64,000 bases of DNA, taken from positions 1,426,001-1,490,000 of the forward strand of contig NZ_CP118976.1 of NCBI RefSeq assembly GCF_029024945.1, given 5' to 3'. Position numbers and translations under genes: made by a program. The notes beneath the pieces are model-generated. The model was not told the origin of the DNA. It searched no databases and worked only from the letters and a program-made list of their open reading frames with translations. The first letter of the stretch is position 1; each line of letters starts with the position of its first letter. Of this stretch, positions 9,470-18,914 are shown piece by piece. This DNA is from Staphylococcus succinus (GTDB lineage: Bacteria; Bacillota; Bacilli; Staphylococcales; Staphylococcaceae).

Positions 9470-9867
9470 GATGGTGTTTCGGGTAATCGCTATAGAGATA
9501 TAGAGGAAAGTCCATGCTCACACAGTCTGAGATGATTGTAGTGTTCGTGCTTGACGAAACAATAAGTCAAGGCATTAAGTTGACGGCAATGAAATAACCT
9601 AAGTTATTATAATATGGTTAGAATAGTTTGAAAGTGCCACAGTGACGTAGCTTTTATAGAAATATAAAAGGTGGAACGCGGTAAACCCCTCGAGTGAGCA
9701 ATCCAAATTAGGTAGGAGCACTTTTTTAGCGGAATTCAACGTATAATTAAGACCGATATTTAAATGTAAATATCGGTAGACAGATGGTTACCACCAGCGT
9801 ACGAGTGTAGCTAGTACACATCAGCAGTACAACGGTACAAAACATGGCTTACAGAAGCATCATCACT
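9470..9867 (+). ncRNA. rnpB: RNase P RNA, Bacillus type (class B)
   Basis: Catalytic RNA that matures the 5' ends of tRNAs. The outer P1 helix pairs GATGGTG at 9470 with CATCATC at 9858-9864. The conserved elements appear in the correct order: TTTCGGGTAATCGC, GAGGAAAGTCCATGCTCAC, a central GGTGGAACGCGGTAAACC stretch, then ACAGATGGTTACC and GGCTTACAGAA towards the 3' end. The length of about 400 bases is normal for the B type. It sits between gpsB and rlmL, its usual staphylococcal location. Confidence 0.95.
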
Positions 9868-9873
9868 AGACCC

Positions 9874-9902
9874 AAGCTCTCCCAAAAAGGAGAGCTTTTT
9901 TA
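9874..9902 (+). terminator. Terminator of rnpB
   Basis: AAGCTCTCC and GGAGAGCTT form a 9-bp stem followed by a T run. Confidence 0.9.
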
Positions 9903-10023
9903 ATTGTCTTAGTATACATATGTAATAATAAACTATAATAAATAAGTTATTGCATTGTCATATCTATTTAAAAAAACTTTTGATAAAATAAATACATATC
10001 ATTATTTACGAAGGAGCAAATCA

Positions 10024-11157
10024 ATGTATCAATTATTAGCCGTATGCCCAATGGGATTAGAAGCAGTTGTTGCCAAAGAAATTCAAGAACTAGGTTATGA
10101 CACAACTGTAGAAAATGGCAGAATATTTTTTGAAGGCGATGAAACTGCAATCGTCAAATGTAATCTGTGGTTACGTACAGCAGATAGAATTAAAATTGTA
10201 GTTGGTCAATTTAAAGCCACTACATTTGATGAATTATTTGAAAAAACAAAATCTCTACCGTGGGAAGCTATTATAGAACAGGATGGTAACTTTCCGGTAC
10301 AAGGACGTAGTGTGAAATCCACTTTGTTCAGTGTGCCAGACTGCCAAGCTATTGTTAAAAAGGCTATTGTAGAGCGTTTGAAACGTGCGTATCAAGAACG
10401 TGGTTGGTTAAACGAAACAGGAGCCAAATATCCAGTAGAAGTTTCAATATTAAAGGATAATGCTTTATTAACAATAGACACGTCAGGTTCCGGATTAAAT
10501 AAACGTGGTTATAGACTTGCTCAAGGTGAAGCGCCAATCAAAGAAACGCTTGCTGCAAGTTTAATACGTTTAGCCAATTGGACAGGCGATACACCATTAA
10601 TCGATCCTTTCTGTGGTTCTGGTACTATTGCTATTGAAGCGAGCTTAATCGCACAAAACATCGCGCCTGGATTCAATCGTGATTTCGTTTCTGAGTCATG
10701 GGACATTATGCCTGATCGACTTTATGATGAAATGAGAGATGAAGCTGATCAACAAGCAAATTACGATCGAAAGTTAGAAATTTATGCTTCAGATATTGAT
10801 CCAGAAATGATTGAAATTGCACGCCGTAACGCAGAAGAGGTTGGTTTAGCTGATATTATTCAATTTAGCGTCAAAGATGTAAATACGCTAACTATTGAAA
10901 CAGATGAGCCTATTGCTTTAATAGGTAATCCTCCATACGGTGAGCGTATTGGAGATCGTGATGAGGTAGAACAAATGTATCGTTACCTAGGCGAACTCAT
11001 GAATCACAATCCACATTTATCTACTTATGTATTAACAAGCAGTACTGAGTTTGAGCATTTAGTAAATAAAAAGGCAACAAAACGCAGAAAATTATTTAAT
11101 GGCTATATTGAATGTACGTATTATCAATATTGGGGTAAAAGAAAACCTCAGAATTAA
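10024..11157 (+). CDS. ypsC: THUMP-domain rRNA guanine-N2 methyltransferase (RlmL/YpsC type)
   Basis: SAM-dependent methyltransferase expected to modify 23S rRNA. I start it at the ATG at 10024, behind AAGGAGC; the frame extends upstream to 9955 without a ribosome site. The 377-residue protein has an N-terminal ferredoxin-like and THUMP region (about 1-155) and a class I methyltransferase core with the SAM-binding motif DPFCGSGTIAIEA and the catalytic GNPPYGERIG (NPPY) motif typical of N-methylation of exocyclic amines. It lacks the second methyltransferase domain of E. coli RlmL, which is normal for Firmicutes. Confidence 0.92.
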   Translation: MYQLLAVCPMGLEAVVAKEIQELGYDTTVENGRIFFEGDETAIVKCNLWLRTADRIKIVVGQFKATTFDELFEKTKSLPWEAIIEQDGNFPVQGRSVKSTLFSVPDCQAIVKKAIVERLKRAYQERGWLNETGAKYPVEVSILKDNALLTIDTSGSGLNKRGYRLAQGEAPIKETLAASLIRLANWTGDTPLIDPFCGSGTIAIEASLIAQNIAPGFNRDFVSESWDIMPDRLYDEMRDEADQQANYDRKLEIYASDIDPEMIEIARRNAEEVGLADIIQFSVKDVNTLTIETDEPIALIGNPPYGERIGDRDEVEQMYRYLGELMNHNPHLSTYVLTSSTEFEHLVNKKATKRRKLFNGYIECTYYQYWGKRKPQN

Positions 11158-11195
11158 AACACGAGACTAGTCGTGAGTGAAAGGTGGTGTTTCAC

Positions 11196-12101
11196 TTGAA
11201 CACTGAGTTTAAAAAAGGTATCATTTTTGCTTTTGGTGCTTACATTTTGTGGGGCATTCTCCCTGCATATTGGAAATTAGTTAATGATATTGGGCCTTTC
11301 GAAGTATTGGCATTCAGAATTGTACTTTCTATGATATTCATGTTGTTTGTAGTAGTGATTACCAAAAACACAGAACCCTTTAAACGTGATATACAGAAAC
11401 TATTTTCAAACCCCATCCAGCTTATTGCAATTATTGCAGCAGGTTATGTCATCACAATCAATTGGGGCACCTTTATTTGGGCAGTATCCAATGGACATGT
11501 GTTACAGTCCAGTTTAGGGTATTATATCAATCCATTAGTAAGTATATTACTCGCTGTTATATTCTTAAAAGAGCGTTTCACTAAATTTGAATGGATTGCT
11601 ATTGCATTTGCAGTGATTGGTGTTTTATACATGACATTAAAAATGGGGATTTTCCCTGGCGTTTCATTATTGCTGGCTGGCTCATTTGGTATCTATGGTT
11701 TAATTAAAAAGCTTATACCTATAGATGCTATTAGCAGTATAACTATAGAATGTATCGTGACTGCTCCAGCTGGACTTATCTATTTATGGTACATATGGCA
11801 ACATGGCGGATTAACTTTCGGCATGAATATTTCATCATTTTGGCTATTGTTCTCTGGCGCTGTAACAGCTATCCCGTTAATCTTATTCTCAGCTGGTGCA
11901 CGTAGAATACCGTTATCTTTAACTGGCTTTATACAATACGTCGGACCAACGATTATGTTCATATTAGGTATATTCCTATTTAAAGAACATTTTGATGTAG
12001 ATCAATTAATTACATTTATCTTTATTTGGTTAGGAATTATTATATATAGTATTTCTCAATATTTGAAAATTAAAAAAAGCAAAAACCCTGTTATACAATA
12101 A
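11196..12101 (+). CDS. rarD: RarD/EamA family transporter
   Basis: Predicted inner-membrane drug/metabolite transporter (DMT superfamily) with about ten hydrophobic segments and two EamA repeats. The landmark GAYILWGILPAYWKLV near the N terminus is typical of the RarD branch. Substrate unknown; some RarD members affect chloramphenicol sensitivity. I choose the TTG at 11196, which has AAGGTGG eight bases upstream; two GTG codons at 11184 and 11187 lie within that ribosome site. It is monocistronic, ending in a terminator. Confidence 0.85.
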   Translation: MNTEFKKGIIFAFGAYILWGILPAYWKLVNDIGPFEVLAFRIVLSMIFMLFVVVITKNTEPFKRDIQKLFSNPIQLIAIIAAGYVITINWGTFIWAVSNGHVLQSSLGYYINPLVSILLAVIFLKERFTKFEWIAIAFAVIGVLYMTLKMGIFPGVSLLLAGSFGIYGLIKKLIPIDAISSITIECIVTAPAGLIYLWYIWQHGGLTFGMNISSFWLLFSGAVTAIPLILFSAGARRIPLSLTGFIQYVGPTIMFILGIFLFKEHFDVDQLITFIFIWLGIIIYSISQYLKIKKSKNPVIQ

Positions 12102-12121
12102 CAATGTATAAAATAGGTATC

Positions 12122-12184
12122 TCCCCTGAATATAGAATGTAGTGAACTCATGTTAATTACGTCTATACATTCAGGGGATTTTTT
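12122..12184 (+). terminator. Terminator after rarD
   Basis: TCCCCTGAA (12122-12130) pairs with TTCAGGGGA (12170-12178), with a long loop containing a further AT-rich stem, followed by a run of T residues. Confidence 0.75.
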
Positions 12185-12463
12185 CGTTATAGCAAATGAT
12201 CAATAAGGCAGAGAATCCAAAAATTCAAATGAGCGATAAACATAAAAGTGTTTTAAATATAATAAGTGGATGTCCCACGTTATAGTAAGTATTAAATTTG
12301 AGTTTAATATTGGTGCAAAAAGGTTAACTGTAGTAGTGTGGACTTAAACAGGATAATGTTATATTAAATACTAACGTGCTATTCGAACTAGACACTAAAA
12401 AGTGTGAACGGCACAATTTAATGATAATACGATATCAAAACAAACAATTATAGGAGTGATTTG
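12185..12463. other. Intergenic region before the SDR-like gene, with one inverted repeat
   Basis: No gene seen. The one notable feature is TATTAAA-N6-TTTAATA at 12290-12309, about 155 bases upstream of the next start. It could be an operator, but AT-rich repeats of this length also arise by chance. No clear promoter could be assigned. Confidence 0.35.
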
Positions 12464-13099
12464 ATGACAAGAGTACTTATTTTAGGTGCTAATGGTGAAA
12501 TTTCTAAAGCAGCAATCAACTCATTTTTAGAAAATACATCATATACCTTACGATTATTCCTGAGAGATGCGAACAGATTACCTGACTATGCGTCAGATCG
12601 TATTAGAGTTCGTGAAGGGGATGCAACGAATTACGAAGATGTATATAATGCTATGGACGATGTAGACATTGTGTTAGCAAGTTTATCAGGTGATTTAGAT
12701 AAAGAAGCGGTAACTATTGTAAAAGCAATGCAAGAGAAGCGTGTTAAAAGACTTATATTTGTTACATCTTTGGGTATATACAATGAAGTACCTGGTAAAT
12801 TTGGTGAATGGGTAGAACAGCATACGCGTGAATATGCTCCGGTTTATAAAAAAGCAGCGGATATCATTGAAAATTCTGGATTGGACTATACTATTTTTAG
12901 ACCAGCATGGTTAACAGATACAAATGAAATTGATTATGAAATCACGCAAAAAGATGAAGCATTTAAGGGGACAGAAGTATCAAGAAAGAGTGTAGCAGCT
13001 GTAGCTGTTAACATTGCTAAAAACCCAGCACTCCATCTAAAAGAAAATATTGGTATTAACAAACCTAATACTGATTTTGATAAGCCTAGATGGAGGTAA
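12464..13099 (+). CDS. NAD(P)H-binding atypical SDR family protein
   Basis: A 211-residue Rossmann protein with the N-terminal dinucleotide-binding signature ILGANGEISKAAI and the loop LASLSGDLDKEA. VTSLGIYNEVPGK corresponds to the SDR active-site strand, and YTIFRPAWLTD is typical of NmrA/SDR_a5 relatives. The canonical YxxxK is not in place, so catalysis may differ or be absent. The real substrate is unknown. I start at the ATG at 12464 rather than the TTG three bases before, since the GGAG then sits at better spacing. Monocistronic with its own terminator. Confidence 0.85.
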   Translation: MTRVLILGANGEISKAAINSFLENTSYTLRLFLRDANRLPDYASDRIRVREGDATNYEDVYNAMDDVDIVLASLSGDLDKEAVTIVKAMQEKRVKRLIFVTSLGIYNEVPGKFGEWVEQHTREYAPVYKKAADIIENSGLDYTIFRPAWLTDTNEIDYEITQKDEAFKGTEVSRKSVAAVAVNIAKNPALHLKENIGINKPNTDFDKPRWR

Positions 13100-13164
13100 G
13101 TTTAATATCTGAAGTGACTAAATCATAAATTATGCATAACACATAATTTACATGTAATCCTTAC

Positions 13165-13198
13165 AACGTCATTCCTTAATATAGGGAATGACGTTTTT
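13165..13198 (+). terminator. Terminator after the SDR-like gene
   Basis: AACGTCATTCC pairs with GGAATGACGTT and is followed by five T residues. The next 150 bases up to 13352 hold no gene; a TTGACA at about 13294 may belong to the dynamin promoter but has no -10 box at ideal spacing. Confidence 0.85.
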
Positions 13199-13352
13199 AT
13201 TAAAAAAGCAACGCATAGCTCAACCAATGAACTGCTTATGCAAAAGTACTATTAATTATATATTAACAGGTGAATTGAACAAACTTACTTTTGACATTGA
13301 ACGATTTGTTATACAATAAGGATAATTATATAGAAGTAACAAAGGGGATAGT

Positions 13353-16300
13353 ATGATGTCTAATACTGAGCAACTCGATATTTTATACAAATTAAAAAAA
13401 GAAGTCGAAAAATCAAAGAATACAAGATTGGTCCATATTATTAATCAAGTTATTAAAAAAGTATACTTAGAACAGTATACTGCTACATTTGTAGGCCACT
13501 TTTCTGCTGGAAAGTCTACACTCATTAACTTACTACTAGAAGAAAATATATTACCAAGTTCACCTGTACCAACTACTAGTAACACAGCCATAGTTTCCGT
13601 TACAGATGAAAAAGGAATTATCGCTAACTTAAGCAACAAACAATATACATTACTCAATAACTATGATGAAGTTAAACAAATGAATAGAGAAAATATTGAT
13701 GTAGAATCTGTAGAGATTAAATGTCCTTCAGATAAATTCAATAAAGGATTCACATTACAAGATACACCGGGGGTAGATTCAAATGTAGCAACGCACCAAT
13801 CCAGCACAGAAGAATTTATGTATACAAGTAATGTTCTCTTTTACACGGTGGATTATAACCATGTGCAATCAGCATTAAATTTTCAGTTTATGAAACAATT
13901 GAATCATGCTGGGGTGCCTGTTGTATTTGTGATTAACCAAATAGATAAACATAACGAAGCAGAAATTAGTTTCGATACTTTTAAATCACGTGTTGAAAAG
14001 TCCATTGCAGAATGGGAAATCAATTTAGATCGCATATACTATGTGTCTAAATTTGAACATGAGTATAATGAAATTGACTCGCTTTCTCATTACCTCGTTG
14101 ACAAGGATAACAACAGAGAGTCCATCGAAGATTATGTAGATAGAATTGTGACATTTATCACTGATGAGCAGTTATCCTATATACAATATGAAATACAAGA
14201 TTTATTAGATAAACTCGATATATTTGAAGCGGATTTTGATCAAGCATATTTAAATTTTCAACAGCACCAACAAGTAAGTGAAGAAGCAAAGCTGTTAAAC
14301 AATCCTGAACGTCTTTATGAATTTTTAAAGCAAAAGCGCAAAACTATCTTAGAAAATGCATATATCATGACTCATGATACAAGGGAGAAAATCAGGTTTT
14401 ACTTAGAAAGCCGTACAAAAGATTTTAAAGTAGGCGGGTTATTCAATAAAAAAAGTAAAACAATCGAAGAACAACAATCTCGTTTAGATGATTTAGTAGG
14501 ACATATACAAGAAAAAGTGAATCAAGAAATAAGACAACCACTCAGAGGTGATATGTCATTCTTAACTCGCTTTATTAATTCATCTGAAATCAATGATGAA
14601 ATATTAAACCAACACTACACCATCCATCCAGAGCTTATTACTGATTTATATCAAATGCAAATTAGTATTAGTAATCAATATGTACTTACTTTTGCAGATG
14701 ATTTAATGAAATCACTGAAACAACACATCGCTAAAGTATCAGATCCACTTTTTAAAAAGGCTATAAAATATTCAAAAGCAAACGATATAGGTACGGAACA
14801 AGAAGACGATTATAATGACTATGTTAAATTTATCGAATTACGTAATCTTAGAGAATCACTTGGGACACAAAATTATATGCACTATTACATTCATATAGAT
14901 GATTCGTTAGATCGATTGATAGACCGTACTGAAATTAATTATGAAGCAAAAACTCAACCAGATTCAATAAAAGCAACTCATCAAGCTACTACTGAAAAAC
15001 ACTACAGTAATCAAGATAATACAAGAACGATAGAGCAAGCGCTCGACTTGATTAAAGATATCCCACTGTTTGCTCAGACAAAGCAGGATATTAACGACAC
15101 GTTAGAAAGATTAGAACAAAAAGTAGTGAAAATCGGTGTCTTTGGGACATTTAGTGCTGGTAAAAGTAGTTTAATTAACGCTTTACTCGGTGATAATTAT
15201 TTAGTAAGTTCTCCTAATCCAACAACTGCAGCTATGACAGAATTATCATATGGTAACGAAAGTCAAATTACATTAAAATCAAGTGAACAATTACTAGAAG
15301 AATTAAATCAAGTTTTTGAAATCGAAAATCAAAATTTCGACAGTATAGAAGCATTTTTAAATAAAAACACAAGTAAACTTAAAGCGACTTTGGAAAAAAA
15401 TAAATTGGCTTTTGTCAATGCAATTGAAAATCACTACAACATGTACGAAGACATGATTTCTCAAGGTCTTACGCATACCATAGAACAAGAAGAAATAAAA
15501 AAATGGAGTGCAGAAGACGAATTTGCCACATTCGTTAATACTGTACATCTTAAATTACCACTAGATTGGCTAAAAGATAAAATTATAGTTGATTCATTAG
15601 GGTTACATTCTAATAATCAACGACACACGAATGAAACCGAAAAAATATTAACTTCTTCTGATTTAATCTTATATGTAAGTTATTTTAATCATTCATTTAC
15701 TGAAAATGATAAGCGCTTTATTGAACATATGAAAGAAATGAACCAATTAAACGAAAACCAATCGTTTAAAATGATTATCAACGCTACTGATTTAGCAGAA
15801 ACTGACGAAGACTTAAACGATGTGATTGAATATGTAGGGGATGCATTAACACAAGTCAATATGGATTCGGACATTTTTGCTGTTTCTAGTAGACAAGCCT
15901 TGCAATCTCATAATGAAGGCATTGAAAAGCTTAAAGAAAGCATACAATATTTTTCTCAAGTGGAGTCTAAAGACATACTGCAACAACAAATGTTACAACA
16001 ACTGATGCATATTTCCGAAGCGTTTGATCAAATGATAGAAGACTCAAAGAACAATCAAGCTCAAATCGAGCAACGTAAAAAACAATTGAAGCGGTACGAT
16101 CAGTCTAACGTACTAGGTTATGATATATTACAGATTGCAGAACAACGTGCGTCAAATGAAGTCGAAGATCAAATATATCATCTGAATGAACGATTAAAAT
16201 TACAATTGCTTGATGAAGTCAAATCGATTTATAATGGACAGATGACAAAAAACAGTAATTTTTCTGAAGAAAAACGTCAATCTACCAAGATATACTTAGA

Positions 16301-16796
16301 TCAAATACATCAACGTCTTTATTTAGAACAATCTTTGTTAGTTGAACGTGTTAAGAAATACTTCCATGAACAACTTCATATTGAAATCGCGCCTTTAAAA
16401 CAAAAATTGGAACAAATTCACATATTTTTCGAACCAGAATTTAATAAAAGTGATATCAATTTAGATGAACCCTATTTAAAATTAGATTTAACTACAATGA
16501 TTGATTCACTACCAAAATCTTTATCTAAGAAAAATATACTACAAGCTAAAACACAAAATGAAATACAAACGCAAATTACCTATTCAACAGTTAACCTTTT
16601 AGCGCCTTGCATTGGAGATTTAAGACAAGCGCTCATAGAAATTGTTGTTAAGATGAACCAAAATGCTGAAGCAAGATTCTATGAATTTGAACAAGATATT
16701 CATAAGCAAATTAAACAATTATTATCATTTGAAATTGATCATGCGCTTGTTGAACAATTACAACATACAAATGCCCAATTAAAACCATTATTGTAA
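13353..16796 (+). CDS. dynA: Tandem dynamin-like GTPase (DynA/YpbR type)
   Basis: A 1147-residue protein with two fused dynamin-like units, the architecture of B. subtilis DynA, which tethers and fuses membranes and helps cells resist membrane damage. The first GTPase domain has the P-loop GHFSAGKST (about 48-56), DTPGVDS as G3 and NQIDK as G4. The second has GTFSAGKSS at about 600, a less regular G3 (DSLGLHSN, no Pro) and NATD as G4. Long helical stalk regions follow each unit. Two adjacent ATG codons at 13353 and 13356 follow AAAGGGG. It lies next to ypcP as in Bacillus. Confidence 0.9.
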   Translation: MMSNTEQLDILYKLKKEVEKSKNTRLVHIINQVIKKVYLEQYTATFVGHFSAGKSTLINLLLEENILPSSPVPTTSNTAIVSVTDEKGIIANLSNKQYTLLNNYDEVKQMNRENIDVESVEIKCPSDKFNKGFTLQDTPGVDSNVATHQSSTEEFMYTSNVLFYTVDYNHVQSALNFQFMKQLNHAGVPVVFVINQIDKHNEAEISFDTFKSRVEKSIAEWEINLDRIYYVSKFEHEYNEIDSLSHYLVDKDNNRESIEDYVDRIVTFITDEQLSYIQYEIQDLLDKLDIFEADFDQAYLNFQQHQQVSEEAKLLNNPERLYEFLKQKRKTILENAYIMTHDTREKIRFYLESRTKDFKVGGLFNKKSKTIEEQQSRLDDLVGHIQEKVNQEIRQPLRGDMSFLTRFINSSEINDEILNQHYTIHPELITDLYQMQISISNQYVLTFADDLMKSLKQHIAKVSDPLFKKAIKYSKANDIGTEQEDDYNDYVKFIELRNLRESLGTQNYMHYYIHIDDSLDRLIDRTEINYEAKTQPDSIKATHQATTEKHYSNQDNTRTIEQALDLIKDIPLFAQTKQDINDTLERLEQKVVKIGVFGTFSAGKSSLINALLGDNYLVSSPNPTTAAMTELSYGNESQITLKSSEQLLEELNQVFEIENQNFDSIEAFLNKNTSKLKATLEKNKLAFVNAIENHYNMYEDMISQGLTHTIEQEEIKKWSAEDEFATFVNTVHLKLPLDWLKDKIIVDSLGLHSNNQRHTNETEKILTSSDLILYVSYFNHSFTENDKRFIEHMKEMNQLNENQSFKMIINATDLAETDEDLNDVIEYVGDALTQVNMDSDIFAVSSRQALQSHNEGIEKLKESIQYFSQVESKDILQQQMLQQLMHISEAFDQMIEDSKNNQAQIEQRKKQLKRYDQSNVLGYDILQIAEQRASNEVEDQIYHLNERLKLQLLDEVKSIYNGQMTKNSNFSEEKRQSTKIYLDQIHQRLYLEQSLLVERVKKYFHEQLHIEIAPLKQKLEQIHIFFEPEFNKSDINLDEPYLKLDLTTMIDSLPKSLSKKNILQAKTQNEIQTQITYSTVNLLAPCIGDLRQALIEIVVKMNQNAEARFYEFEQDIHKQIKQLLSFEIDHALVEQLQHTNAQLKPLL

Positions 16797-16819
16797 AAAA
16801 GAAAGAGGTACTTCACAAA

Positions 16820-17701
16820 ATGTCTAACAAAATATTACTGATAGATGGTATGGCATTATTATTTCGCCATTATTATGCTACGAGTCTTCACAATCAATTT
16901 ATGCGCAATTCTTCGGGGACACCGACAAATGGTATACAAGGATTCGTACGTCACGTTTTCACAGCAATAAATGAAATTAGTCCTTCACATGTTGCTGTAT
17001 GTTGGGATATGGGGAAATCAACCTTCAGAAATGATATGTTTGATGGATACAAACAAAATAGACCAGCACCTCCTGATGAACTCATTCCACAATTTGATTA
17101 TGTAAAAGAAGTGTCTAATCAATTTGGATTTGTGAATATTGGTGTACAAAATTATGAAGCCGATGACGTGATTGGAACACTAGCACATCAATACTCAGAG
17201 GACAATCAAGTTTATGTCATCACTGGAGATAAAGATATTCTCCAATGTATTAATCCTAATGTAGAAATTTGGTTAACTAAAAAAGGCTTCAATATTTATA
17301 ATCGCTATACACTTGATAGATTTCAAAGCGAATATGGATTAACTCCTCTACAACTTATTGATGTAAAAGCTTTTATGGGAGATAGCGCAGATGGATATCC
17401 AGGTGTTAAGGGAATAGGTGAAAAAACTGCTATAAAATTAATACAAAGTCACGGTTCTGTAGAGTCCGTACTTGATGCTTTAAATGAACTTACACCAGGC
17501 CAACAAAAGAAAATTGAAGCAGATATGCAAAACCTCAAATTATCTAAGTCGCTTGCTAAAATTCATACTGAGGTTCCTTTGGACACGCATGAATTATTAC
17601 AAGATATGAAATTTGGAACAGATATTTCTAAGATTTTAAATGTATGTAATGAACATGAGTTGTATGTATCTGGTAAATACTTATCAACACACTTCAGTTA
17701 A
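16820..17701 (+). CDS. ypcP: 5'-3' exonuclease / flap endonuclease (YpcP type)
   Basis: Stand-alone relative of the 5' nuclease domain of DNA polymerase I, acting in RNA-primer removal and repair. Visible features are LLIDGMALLFRHYYAT at the N terminus, the metal-binding aspartates in AVCWDMGKSTFRN and YEADDVIGTLAH, VITGDKDILQC, and the helix-hairpin-helix MGDSADGYPGVKGIGEKTA. The 293-residue length fits the family. It starts 23 bases after the dynamin gene with its own GAAAGAGG site, so both are probably one transcript, and ends at a strong terminator. Confidence 0.93.
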   Translation: MSNKILLIDGMALLFRHYYATSLHNQFMRNSSGTPTNGIQGFVRHVFTAINEISPSHVAVCWDMGKSTFRNDMFDGYKQNRPAPPDELIPQFDYVKEVSNQFGFVNIGVQNYEADDVIGTLAHQYSEDNQVYVITGDKDILQCINPNVEIWLTKKGFNIYNRYTLDRFQSEYGLTPLQLIDVKAFMGDSADGYPGVKGIGEKTAIKLIQSHGSVESVLDALNELTPGQQKKIEADMQNLKLSKSLAKIHTEVPLDTHELLQDMKFGTDISKILNVCNEHELYVSGKYLSTHFS

Positions 17702-17710
17702 GATGAATAA

Positions 17711-17753
17711 AAATATAGCGCATTGATTATTATGTAATCAATGCGCTATATTT
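17711..17753. terminator. Bidirectional terminator between ypcP and the RNase HI-like gene
   Basis: A 19-bp perfect stem (17711-17729 with 17735-17753) with a five-base loop. T tracts lie on both sides, serving the two converging genes. The stop codon of the minus-strand gene touches the stem. Confidence 0.9.
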
Positions 17754-18153
17754 ATTTTTTGGATTTAGTAATTTTATATAATGCATTTTTAGCATGATGA
17801 TTTGCTTCTTTATTTTGATTTCTAGGAATCCATTTAACAAAAAACAAATCAAATCGTGGTTCTAAGTTGAGCACCGTATTAAAATAATACTTAAACTTTT
17901 CATTCTTAACTTGTCTTTTAGTCAAACTATCTTCAATTAACTTAGAATCTGTGTAAACTAATGCTGTTGTAATATTATGTTCTAACGCACATTCTAATGC
18001 AAAAACTAATGAAGCCCATTCAGCACTATGATTATCCATTATTCCTAAATTTGTATCGTATTGTATCCGCTGTTCATCTGTTATTATCACAACTGCACAA
18101 GCACTTTCACCCGGATTACCAGCTGTGGCAGCATCAAAATATATTTTCGCCAT
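17752..18153 (-). CDS. RNase HI-like protein (YpdQ type), possibly inactive
   Basis: A 133-residue RNase H-fold protein. Three carboxylates of the RNase HI centre are in place: Asp in IYFDAATAGNPG, Glu in HSAEWASL, Asp in VYTDSKLI. The fourth position, usually Asp in a motif like KADxLAK, reads KEANHHAK, so Asn or His replaces it. That makes RNase H activity doubtful, and I recall that B. subtilis YpdQ showed none when tested. ATG start at 18153; a GTG four codons upstream overlaps the likely ribosome site. ypdP and ypdQ are neighbours in Bacillus, and their relatives are close together here too. Confidence 0.85.
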   Translation of the reverse strand: MAKIYFDAATAGNPGESACAVVIITDEQRIQYDTNLGIMDNHSAEWASLVFALECALEHNITTALVYTDSKLIEDSLTKRQVKNEKFKYYFNTVLNLEPRFDLFFVKWIPRNQNKEANHHAKNALYKITKSKK

Positions 18154-18316
18154 ATTTTCACCCACATCATTAAAGATATTCTCATCTTATCAAATGCTGC
18201 ATTGATATACTATATATTTCGATAATCAAATCATTTGGCATTTCTAACTGAATCTTTTATGATATATAAATAATGCATACTCTATTAGTCGGATTTAGAA
18301 AATGGAAGGTGATACA

Positions 18317-18898
18317 ATGAATAATATGTTTATCATACATGGGTATCAAGCAAATATAAATAGCCATTGGTTCGATTGGTTAGCCAAAGAAATGGCGTAT
18401 TATCATTATCAAGTAGAAATTATTTATTTGCCTAATACGCATCACCCACAGACCTCAAATTGGTATGCAGCTTTAGATGATCGTTTAAAAGACAAACTAA
18501 ATGAAAACACACTTATTGTTGCACATAGTCTCGGGGTGATTACCATACTCAATTACTTATCCCATCAACAATTTACCCCAAAAATTAAAGGGTTGTTTTT
18601 AATATCTGGTTTTAATGAAACCCTTGATAACTTACCAGAGTTAGATACCTATATTAAACAAACCAATGTACGATGTGATAAAGTTAATTCCCAAAACGTT
18701 GTAACTATTGCTGCTAGTGAAGATCCTATAGTGGATGTAGAAGCTACTAAGCGTTTGTCTAATGAATTAGGAGTATCAACTCAAATTATCACTCATAATG
18801 GCCATTTCCTTGATACAGAGGGCTATCACACCTTTGAATTTTTAAAAGATCAAATTATTGCTATACTAAATAAAATAAACACAGAGATTGGTATGTAA
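18317..18898 (+). CDS. YdeN/RBBP9-like alpha/beta hydrolase
   Basis: A 193-residue serine hydrolase fold protein. The nucleophile elbow is AHSLG, an acid follows in ASEDPIVDVEA and the histidine is in NGHFLDTEGY, giving a complete Ser-Asp-His triad. The N-terminal FIIHGYQANINSHW forms the oxyanion region. The family includes YdeN and RBBP9; the substrate is unknown. I start at the ATG at 18317, behind GGAAGGTGA; the ATG at 18302 overlaps that site. It shares a terminator with the converging transporter gene. Confidence 0.88.
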   Translation: MNNMFIIHGYQANINSHWFDWLAKEMAYYHYQVEIIYLPNTHHPQTSNWYAALDDRLKDKLNENTLIVAHSLGVITILNYLSHQQFTPKIKGLFLISGFNETLDNLPELDTYIKQTNVRCDKVNSQNVVTIAASEDPIVDVEATKRLSNELGVSTQIITHNGHFLDTEGYHTFEFLKDQIIAILNKINTEIGM

Positions 18899-18913
18899 CC
18901 AATCTCTGTGTTT
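18877..18913. terminator. Bidirectional terminator overlapping the hydrolase stop codon
   Basis: AAACACAGAGATTGGT pairs perfectly with ACCAATCTCTGTGTTT across a five-base loop. The hydrolase stop codon lies in the loop and the minus-strand transporter ends just beyond. Confidence 0.9.
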
Positions 18914-18914
18914 A

